Shown here one piece after another: positions 1 to 5,084 of a DNA stretch of 5,084 nucleotides (the stretch's first letter is position 1; each line of letters opens with the position of its first letter). This DNA comes from Oligoflexus sp. (GTDB lineage Bacteria > Bdellovibrionota_B > Oligoflexia > Oligoflexales > Oligoflexaceae), in contig JASLCY010000179.1 of NCBI GenBank assembly GCA_030151925.1, positions 1 to 5,084 on the forward strand, given 5' to 3'. A model generated the notes under the pieces. That model was not told the origin of the DNA and did not search any database. It saw only the letters and a list, made by a program, of their open reading frames with translations. The translations under genes were made by a program, and so were the position numbers.

Positions 1-73
1 AAAAATGCTGTTCGAACCCATATGTCCAAAGTAACATATCAATATCTCTGCATTTCCACGGGAAGGTTGAGTC

Positions 74-1303
74 ATGGCGCAAAAATCATTAGCGGAAGAA
101 TTCGGCATCCGTCTCGAGACTCAACTCGATCAGAGCCAGATTATTTTTCTCCTCGAGGACCAGCAGGATCTGAGGCTCATCGTGCAGCACCATCTCGGTA
201 AGCTCGGTTTCTCCCAGATCCGGCAGTTCACGAACGGGCACGAAGCGCTCGAATACCTCAGGGAGCATCCCGAGGTGAAACCGGTCGTGACGATCTGCGA
301 CCTCGAGATGCCCCTCATGGGCGGCTACGATTATCTGCACGAGCTCCGCGAGAATCCCAGCTTCGCCTGCGGCCCCTTCGCCATCACCCTCCCGCAGCCC
401 GATAAAGCGCAGATCATGCTCGCGAGCGAGAACGGCGTCGACGGCATCCTCGTGAAGCCTTATACCTTCAAGGACATCGTGCCGAAGCTTCGCCACGCGC
501 ATAAGACCTTCAACAACCCGAACAACCCCGAACTCGTCTACGAGCTCGCCAAGGCCGAATACCGCGCGAAGAACTACGATCGCGCCGAGTTCATCTTCAA
601 GAAGCTCGCGGCGTCCTCGGACAATGCGGCCAGGCCGGTCGTCGGCCTCGCGCGGATCGCGATCGAACGCAAGGATTACGGCGACGCCCGCCAACTCCTC
701 GAGGAAGCGGAGAAACGCAATCCCTACTACGTGCATACCTACGTCGAACGCGGCCGCCTCGCCGTCACCCAGAACGAGATCGAGGACGGCGTGAAGTTCT
801 TCAAGAAGGCGATCGAACTCTCGCCCCTCAACCCCATGCGTTACGGCGAGGCCGCCGAGCTGCTCTTCCGCCTCAACCGTTATCAGGAGGCGGTCGACCT
901 CCTCACGATCGCCCTCGACAACCAGGTCGCGTTCCCGCGCCTGCACCACATCATGAGCCAGGCGTATTTCGCGCTGAAGGACTTCAAGAAGGCGACCCGG
1001 CACATCAAGTCCGCGCTCTCGCACGAGCCGGAGAACGTCAGCTACCTGAATCAGCTCGGAGTGTGCTACAAGGAGTCCGAGCTGTTCGAGGACGCGGCCA
1101 AGGTCTATAACCAGGTGATCAAGATCGATCCGGACAACCGCTCGGCGCTCTACAACAAGGCCGTGATGCTCGGCACGCGGGGCCAGTACGCGGAGGCGAT
1201 CAAGCTCCTCTCCCGGGTTCTGGAGAAATACCCCGATTTTGAACTCGCGAGCCGGAAGCTGAAAGAGTACAAAGACAAGACGAACGCACCCAAGGCCGGG
1301 TAA
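74..1303 (+). CDS. Response-regulator receiver domain fused to tetratricopeptide repeats
   Basis: A 409-residue cytoplasmic protein with no signal peptide or membrane segment. Residues about 21-142 form a CheY-like receiver: acidic pair E28/D29, phospho-acceptor D76 in CDLEMP, beta-4 Thr T105 and conserved K128 in VKPY. Residues about 151-395 form seven TPR-like helical pairs, for example the units starting near 151, 186, 221, 255, 289, 322 and 356; the later ones show the usual A/G, Y/F and P spacing, as in IDPDN at 351-355. There is no DNA-binding or enzymatic output domain, so phosphorylation probably changes protein-protein contacts made by the TPR array. No histidine kinase is in the window. 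The ATG start is supported by GGGAAGG at 60-66, seven bases upstream. Beta-4 is atypical: Leu106 follows T105, and Ile125 sits where CheY has its switch Tyr. The gene leads a probable three-gene operon. Family is certain; the partner and signal are unknown. Confidence 0.93.
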   Translation: MAQKSLAEEFGIRLETQLDQSQIIFLLEDQQDLRLIVQHHLGKLGFSQIRQFTNGHEALEYLREHPEVKPVVTICDLEMPLMGGYDYLHELRENPSFACGPFAITLPQPDKAQIMLASENGVDGILVKPYTFKDIVPKLRHAHKTFNNPNNPELVYELAKAEYRAKNYDRAEFIFKKLAASSDNAARPVVGLARIAIERKDYGDARQLLEEAEKRNPYYVHTYVERGRLAVTQNEIEDGVKFFKKAIELSPLNPMRYGEAAELLFRLNRYQEAVDLLTIALDNQVAFPRLHHIMSQAYFALKDFKKATRHIKSALSHEPENVSYLNQLGVCYKESELFEDAAKVYNQVIKIDPDNRSALYNKAVMLGTRGQYAEAIKLLSRVLEKYPDFELASRKLKEYKDKTNAPKAG

Positions 1304-1316
1304 AAGTTGGTAGGTG

Positions 1317-1322
1317 AAGGAG
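1317..1322 (+). promoter_or_regulatory. Ribosome binding site that decides the GTG start of the SixA gene
   Basis: AAGGAG lies five bases before GTG at 1328. An in-frame TTG at 1307 would add seven residues, but it lies only three bases after the stop of the previous gene, and this Shine-Dalgarno sequence would then fall inside the coding region. The GTG start also places the RHG motif at residues 12-14, close to the N-terminus as expected for SixA proteins. Confidence 0.72.
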
Positions 1323-1327
1323 ACCGC

Positions 1328-1822
1328 GTGACCATACCGAAAAGGCGATTGATCTTGATGAGGCATGGCGAGGCGGAAGCACAGAAGTCCCATGGTTCGG
1401 ATCACGCGCGGCGTTTGACCAAGTCCGGCCAGGGAGCTGCGATGCGTCTCGGCCAGGAGCTCAGGGCCCGCGGCCTCAGCCCTGACCTCATCCTCTGCAG
1501 CGACGCCGTCCGCGCGGTGGAAACCCTCGAAAGCGTGGTCCGCGGCGGCGGATTCACCGGTGTCCCCGTCCGTATCCTGAACCTGCTCTATCTCGCCCAT
1601 CCCGATATCCTGATCGAGCGCTGTTATGAGGTCGAGGATGCGGTCCTCACGCTGCTCGTGATCGGGCACAATCCCGGCTGGTCCGATACCGCGACCGACC
1701 TCAGCGGAACGCCCGTCGGCCTCGACACGGCTCAGGCCGCCCTCCTCGAGAAAACAGGCGAATCGTGGACGCTCTGCCTGAGCGAGGACGGGTATTGGCG
1801 TCTGAAAGGAATCATCCCTTGA
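1328..1822 (+). CDS. sixA: SixA-type phosphohistidine phosphatase (histidine phosphatase superfamily)
   Basis: A 164-residue soluble protein, close to the roughly 160 residues usual for SixA. From the GTG start, the catalytic RHG motif is at 12-14 (H13 is the residue that becomes phosphorylated), followed by the SixA-like stretch DHARRLTKSG at 25-34. CSDAVRAVET at 57-66 supplies the second active-site Arg (R62) and E65. GHNPG at 113-117 supplies the second catalytic His (H114). The known role of the family is removal of phosphate from phosphohistidine; in E. coli the proposed targets are the ArcB HPt domain and the PTS phosphocarrier NPr. No such target is encoded here, so the substrate is unknown. 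The gene begins 24 bases after the receiver-TPR gene and its stop overlaps the start of the channel gene, which implies co-transcription and probably translational coupling. An upstream in-frame TTG at 1307 is a less likely start. The symbol rests on motif recognition, not on a proven substrate. Confidence 0.9.
   Translation: MTIPKRRLILMRHGEAEAQKSHGSDHARRLTKSGQGAAMRLGQELRARGLSPDLILCSDAVRAVETLESVVRGGGFTGVPVRILNLLYLAHPDILIERCYEVEDAVLTLLVIGHNPGWSDTATDLSGTPVGLDTAQAALLEKTGESWTLCLSEDGYWRLKGIIP
1804..1810 (+). promoter_or_regulatory. Ribosome binding site that decides the TTG start of the MscS gene
   Basis: GAAAGGA lies eight bases before TTG at 1819, inside the 3' end of the SixA gene. The TTG overlaps the SixA stop as TTGA, a form of the ATGA-type coupling junction. 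Starting here makes a compact signal peptide begin at residue 1 (MSRLFILLSLLFA). The in-frame GTG at 1765 would add 18 charged or polar residues in front of it and is less likely. Confidence 0.68.
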
Positions 1823-3519
1823 GCCGTTTGTTTATCCTGCTCTCCCTCTTGTTCGCGAGCCCGCTCCTGGCTTCCGGCCCTTCGCTGCTGCCTTCGTCGC
1901 CGGCCTCCATAAAAGAAGTGGAAAACGACGACTCGCCCCGGCATATGATGCGGCGCTTCATCGAGGTCCTGAATCGCGACGATGCGGAGGCGGCCTATCC
2001 TTTCATCGAATTCCCCAAGAGCTACAGCACCTCGATGAAACGCGAGGTCGTCCCCGCGCTCTTCGAGGTTTTGAACAAACGCGGGAAGATCGACGTGAAC
2101 TCGGTCTCCAACAGCCCGACCGGCACGCCGGGCGATGCCGTCGATCCCACCATCGAGATCGTCGGCTCCATCAATATCGACGGCGAGAAGATTCCGATCG
2201 AACTCCATTACGGCACCGAGAAGGGCACCAAGGCCTGGCGATTCTCGGCCGACTTCATGGAAAAGATCCCCGGCCTGGCGGAGATACTCGAACACAGGGG
2301 TTTTGAGAACCGGCTGCCGACCGCGCTCGTAACGCACCAATACTTCGGCATCAAGGCCTGGCAGTGGCTCGGCCTGTTCCTCGGCATCGGGCTGTCCATC
2401 CTCATCGCCCTGCTGCTCTCGTATTTGCTCTTCTATTTCATGAAGCGCATCACGAAGCGCCTGCAGATCGTGATGCCCGAGCAGATCCTCACCGGCTTCC
2501 TCACGCCTTTCCGCCTGTTCCTCTTCCTGCTCCTTTTCGGGCAGACGCTGCCCTTCCTCGATACCGACCTCGCCTTCAGGCAGAGGATAGGCTATTTCCA
2601 GGCCATCCTGCAGACGATCAGCCTCAGCATCTTCGCGCTCCGTCTGGCAGCGGCGGGCATCGAGCTCAGCCGCCTCTCTTATGAACGGCAGGGCAAACAC
2701 TCGGCGACCGCGATGCTCGGGCCGATCCGCAAGGGCATCAACATCCTCATCGTGATGCTCGGCGCGACCTTCCTGCTCCGCGATCTCGGGTTCGACGTCA
2801 CGGCCATCATCGCCGGTCTCGGCATCGGCGGCGTGGCGATCGCTCTCGCCTCGCAGAAGACGATCGAGAACCTCTTCGGCGGCATCTCCATCATCATGGA
2901 TCAGCCCGTTCGGGTCGGGGATTCCGGCAAGTTCGGGGCCGTGTCGGGGACGGTGGAGGACATCGGCCTCCGTTCGACCAAGATCCGGACGCTCGATCGC
3001 ACCCTGGTCTCGATCCCGAACGCCGAATTCTCGGACATGACTCTCGAGAACTTCGAGAAGCGCGATAAGTTCCGCTGGACCGCCGACCTCGGCATCCGGA
3101 TGGATGCGAGCACCGATCAGATGCGCCTGCTCCTCTCCGACCTCAAGGCGCTGCTCATCGCGCATCCGATGGTCTATAAGGATCCCGCGCGCGTGCGTTT
3201 CACGTCCTTCACCGACAGCGCTTTCATGGTGCAGATCTTCGCTTATATCAAGGCGAGCGATTACAACGAATATATCGCGGTGGTCGAAGACCTGAACCTG
3301 CGCGTGCTCGACGTCATCCGCGAGACGGGCACCGACCTCGCTTATCCCTCTAAGACGGTCTACTTCGAACGCGGCCAGGGCCCGGCGCAGGATAAGATGA
3401 AGGAAGTCGAGAAGCGCATCGACGACCTCAAGGCGAAGGGCGGCTTCCCGCAGCCGTTCTACCCAGCGGAATGGGTGGATTCACGGCTCGATACGCTTGA
3501 TTTTCCGGAGCCTCGCTAG
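1819..3519 (+). CDS. MscS-family mechanosensitive ion channel with N-terminal periplasmic domain
   Basis: A 566-residue inner-membrane protein from the TTG start. Residues 1-19 look like a cleavable signal peptide (hydrophobic core 4-17, possible cleavage after LAS at 17-19). Residues about 35-165 are a soluble, probably periplasmic domain; FSADFMEKIPGL at 142-153 resembles a conserved stretch of other long MscS homologues. Hydrophobic segments lie near 183-207, 228-247, 259-281 and 306-324, and the glycine/alanine-rich pore helix begins near 327 (GIGGVAIALASQKTIENLFGG, 335-355). Basic residues at 209-214 and 290-293 agree with an N-out, C-in topology. V339 and L343 align with the pore-constriction leucines of E. 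coli MscS. A cytoplasmic beta domain follows (DQPVRVGD at 361-368, SIPNAEFSD at 398-406), then the alpha/beta vestibule. The family opens under membrane tension to release solutes in hypo-osmotic shock. It is longer than E. coli MscS (286 residues, three helices) and closer in plan to larger MscS-like channels. Last gene of the operon. Confidence 0.93.
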   Translation: MSRLFILLSLLFASPLLASGPSLLPSSPASIKEVENDDSPRHMMRRFIEVLNRDDAEAAYPFIEFPKSYSTSMKREVVPALFEVLNKRGKIDVNSVSNSPTGTPGDAVDPTIEIVGSINIDGEKIPIELHYGTEKGTKAWRFSADFMEKIPGLAEILEHRGFENRLPTALVTHQYFGIKAWQWLGLFLGIGLSILIALLLSYLLFYFMKRITKRLQIVMPEQILTGFLTPFRLFLFLLLFGQTLPFLDTDLAFRQRIGYFQAILQTISLSIFALRLAAAGIELSRLSYERQGKHSATAMLGPIRKGINILIVMLGATFLLRDLGFDVTAIIAGLGIGGVAIALASQKTIENLFGGISIIMDQPVRVGDSGKFGAVSGTVEDIGLRSTKIRTLDRTLVSIPNAEFSDMTLENFEKRDKFRWTADLGIRMDASTDQMRLLLSDLKALLIAHPMVYKDPARVRFTSFTDSAFMVQIFAYIKASDYNEYIAVVEDLNLRVLDVIRETGTDLAYPSKTVYFERGQGPAQDKMKEVEKRIDDLKAKGGFPQPFYPAEWVDSRLDTLDFPEPR

Positions 3520-3530
3520 ATCTACGACGT

Positions 3531-3564
3531 AAAAAAAAGGCACCCGGCGCGAACCGGGTGCCTT
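3531..3564 (-). terminator. Rho-independent terminator between convergent genes
   Basis: AAGGCACCCGG (3537-3547) and CCGGGTGCCTT (3554-3564) pair as a perfect 11-bp stem around the six-base loop CGCGAA. The run of eight A at 3531-3538 reads as a U-tract on the minus-strand transcript, so this is a strong terminator for the dehydrogenase gene, whose stop is 27 bases upstream of the stem. For the plus-strand operon, which ends at 3519, the same hairpin is followed by TTATCTTCTTC, a pyrimidine-rich but imperfect U-tract. It probably also works in that direction, less efficiently. Confidence 0.88.
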
Positions 3565-3591
3565 ATCTTCTTCAATCCGAATCAGCGATCA

Positions 3592-5058
3592 TCACTTCGG
3601 CGAGATGCGGTAGACGATACCGGCGTTGTCATCCGAGAGGAGGAGGGTGCCGTCGATGTAGTTCTTCACATCGACAGGACGGCCCCAGTTGGTCTTGCCG
3701 GCGGCATCGACCCAGCCCTTGATGAAGGGACGGTAGCTGTAGCCGTCGGTCGTCGGTTGAACGATAGTCAGGCGGTAGCCGACCTTGCTGGTGCTGTTCC
3801 ACGAACCGTGCTCAGCGATGAAGATCGCGTTCTGGTAGCTGGCCGGGAACTTCGAGCCCGAGTAGAACGTGAGGCCGAGCGACGCAACGTGCGGCCCGAG
3901 GACGACGGCGGGTTTGGTGAAGGTGCTGGCGTTGCAGTCCACGCCTTTGCCGTAGGTCGGATCCGTTATGGTCGCCGCGAAGCAGCTTGGGAAACCGAAG
4001 TTCTGGCCTTGGGTCGTGAGGTGGTTCAGCTCGTCGCCCGGGATGGTGTCGCCGAGGTTGTCGCGGCCGTTATCGGTGAACCAGAGGTCGTTGTTCGAAG
4101 GATCGAAAGCGATGCCGACCGAGTTGCGGACGCCGCGGGCGACCTGCTCGTAGTTCGAGCCGTCGAGATTCATGCGGAAGATGCCGGCTGCGTTGTCGAG
4201 GTCTTCCGCGCAGACGTTACAGTTCGCGCCGACGTTGATGTAGAGTTTGTGATCGGGGCCGACGGCGATGTATTTCCAGCCGTGATCGTCCTGCTGGCGG
4301 AAGCCGTCTTTGACGACCGAGTAGGTGACGCGCGCGCTCGTGCCGGACGCGAGGCTCTTCACGGTAGCGACGGCGCCTTTGAACTTGATCACGCGGGTGA
4401 ACTCGGCAACATAGAGGTCATCGCCATCGAGAGCGACGCCGTTCGGGTTGTCGAGGCCGGAAGCGAGGACGACTGTCTTCACGCCGGTCGAAGTCGGGAC
4501 GAGGGCCGAGACGCGGCCTTGCGGGTCGACGTCCGAGAATCCGCCGGTGCCGACGAAGACGATGCCAGAGCTATGGACGGCGAGCGAACGGGCGCCTTTT
4601 ACCTGGCCGAAGACTTCGATCTTGAAGCCGGGCTCAACCGAGAGTTTCGAGAGCGGGACGATGGCGTCCGAGTTGGTAGAACCCGTGCTGCCGGTCGAGC
4701 CGGTGTTGCCGTTCGAACCCGTGCTGCCGGTCGGATTCAGGACGGCCGCGGTATAAGCGAGGAGATCGGCCTTGTCTTGCGCGCTCGGCTGGTAAGAGGC
4801 AGGAGCCGCTTTCGGCGGCATCGGACGGGTCGTGCTCTGGACGCGAGCCGAGATCTTCGAGGCATTCTGCTTCACGGAAGCCCAGTCCACGGCACCGGAA
4901 TCATCGACGAAAGACGGCGTCATCGAAGTATCGTGACAGCCGGCGCAGGATTTGAGGATGACTTTTTCAGCCGCGCTTTGTTGAGCCGCGGTCTGCGCGA
5001 AGGCAGCGCCGGCGAGCACAAACCCGCTCAAGGCGAGAGAGAGATGGACGAATTTCAT
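3592..5058 (-). CDS. Exported cytochrome c - PQQ-dependent sugar dehydrogenase fusion (sorbosone/pyranose dehydrogenase-like)
   Basis: A 488-residue protein with a signal peptide (cleavage likely AFA|Q, after residue 21). Residues about 25-107 are a small cytochrome c domain: CAGCH at 38-42 binds haem covalently and M80 in RPMPP is the likely distal ligand. A Gly/Ser/Thr/Asn linker at about 109-130 joins it to a beta-propeller (about 135-487) of the soluble glucose/sorbosone dehydrogenase and AA12 type. Matching landmarks are DDHGWKYIAVGPD at 257-269 (H259 is the catalytic-His candidate), NCNVCAED at 279-286, RGVRNSVGIAFDP at 308-320 (R311), DNGRDNLGDTIPGDEL at 329-344, IAEHGSWN at 414-421 and WGRPVDV at 458-464 (R460). 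The family oxidises sugars with PQQ; here electrons would pass to the fused haem and on to the respiratory chain. Substrate is not predictable and no PQQ synthesis gene is visible. AAGAGG (5072-5067) lies eight bases before the ATG. The gene converges on the operon; its promoter lies beyond the window end. Confidence 0.91.
   Translation of the reverse strand: MKFVHLSLALSGFVLAGAAFAQTAAQQSAAEKVILKSCAGCHDTSMTPSFVDDSGAVDWASVKQNASKISARVQSTTRPMPPKAAPASYQPSAQDKADLLAYTAAVLNPTGSTGSNGNTGSTGSTGSTNSDAIVPLSKLSVEPGFKIEVFGQVKGARSLAVHSSGIVFVGTGGFSDVDPQGRVSALVPTSTGVKTVVLASGLDNPNGVALDGDDLYVAEFTRVIKFKGAVATVKSLASGTSARVTYSVVKDGFRQQDDHGWKYIAVGPDHKLYINVGANCNVCAEDLDNAAGIFRMNLDGSNYEQVARGVRNSVGIAFDPSNNDLWFTDNGRDNLGDTIPGDELNHLTTQGQNFGFPSCFAATITDPTYGKGVDCNASTFTKPAVVLGPHVASLGLTFYSGSKFPASYQNAIFIAEHGSWNSTSKVGYRLTIVQPTTDGYSYRPFIKGWVDAAGKTNWGRPVDVKNYIDGTLLLSDDNAGIVYRISPK
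4679..4733. repeat. Two 19-bp direct repeats in the linker-coding region of the dehydrogenase
   Basis: GAACCCGTGCTGCCGGTCG occurs exactly at 4679-4697 and again at 4715-4733, 36 bases apart, which keeps the reading frame (12 codons). Degenerate copies of the same theme lie between them. They encode the Gly-Ser-Thr-rich hinge between the cytochrome and propeller domains. Such in-frame repeats can change in number by slippage or recombination without breaking the protein, so linker length may vary between strains. Confidence 0.8.
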
Positions 5059-5084
5059 GCTTTGTACCTCTTGGATTAAACGAC

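Noticed and set aside
10..17. Palindrome GTTCGAAC, resembling a tRNA T-arm and sharing ten bases with 4711-4720.
   Set aside because: No acceptor stem, anticodon arm or other cloverleaf parts are nearby; the second copy lies inside the linker repeats of a coding region. Probably coincidence.
1..73. Possible promoter of the operon in the AT-rich leader.
   Set aside because: The stretch is AT-rich as promoters are, but I find no -35/-10 pair with acceptable match and spacing, and the upstream sequence is cut off by the window edge.
1307..1327. Longer SixA start at TTG 1307.
   Set aside because: It lies three bases after the previous stop, and the good Shine-Dalgarno sequence lies downstream of it, before GTG 1328.
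89..1669. A 526-codon open frame on the minus strand opposite the receiver-TPR and SixA genes.
   Set aside because: It is the antisense image of GC-rich codons; the translation is an Arg/Leu/Val/Glu-rich string with no domain, while the plus-strand proteins carry clear catalytic motifs.
1732..3165. A 477-codon open frame on the minus strand opposite the MscS gene.
   Set aside because: Highly charged, low-information translation without any recognisable motif; the opposing MscS pore and beta-domain signatures are unmistakable.
3757..5079. A 440-codon open frame on the plus strand opposite the cytochrome-dehydrogenase gene.
   Set aside because: Arg/Glu/Val/Ala-rich shadow frame; the minus-strand frame has a signal peptide, CXXCH and propeller motifs.

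Overview
The window comes from a moderately high-GC Gram-negative bacterium: two of the four products carry export signals, and one of them is an inner-membrane channel with a periplasmic domain. A receiver-TPR protein, non-ATG starts and a Gly-Ser-Thr-rich linker in a secreted protein would fit a Bdellovibrionota/Oligoflexia or other former 'deltaproteobacterial' genome. That placement is a weak inference; no marker gene here settles it.

Layout. Bases 1-73 are an AT-rich leader with a ribosome binding site. Three genes follow on the plus strand, packed as a probable operon: a response-regulator receiver fused to about seven TPR repeats (74-1303), a SixA-type phosphohistidine phosphatase (1328-1822, 24 nt downstream) and a MscS-family mechanosensitive channel with an N-terminal periplasmic domain (1819-3519, overlapping the phosphatase by four bases, TTGA). 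A 72-nt convergent gap holds a perfect 11-bp hairpin terminator. On the minus strand, 5058-3592 encodes an exported cytochrome c fused through a Gly/Ser/Thr linker to a PQQ-dependent sugar (sorbosone/pyranose) dehydrogenase beta-propeller. No stretch over 300 bases lacks a gene.

How the genes may work together. The operon places a phospho-accepting receiver with a protein-interaction scaffold beside a phosphohistidine phosphatase that could act on a phosphorelay or PTS-type phosphocarrier, and beside an osmotic-release channel. This suggests, but does not prove, a link between phospho-signalling and envelope or turgor stress. The minus-strand enzyme is a separate unit: a periplasmic sugar or aldose oxidase whose own haem probably accepts electrons from PQQ and passes them to the respiratory chain.

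All four genes fall in known families. I see no mobile element, CRISPR array, RNA gene or clearly new system. The points worth a second look are the atypical switch residues of the receiver, the receiver-TPR/SixA/MscS gene order, and the N-terminal cytochrome-propeller fusion.
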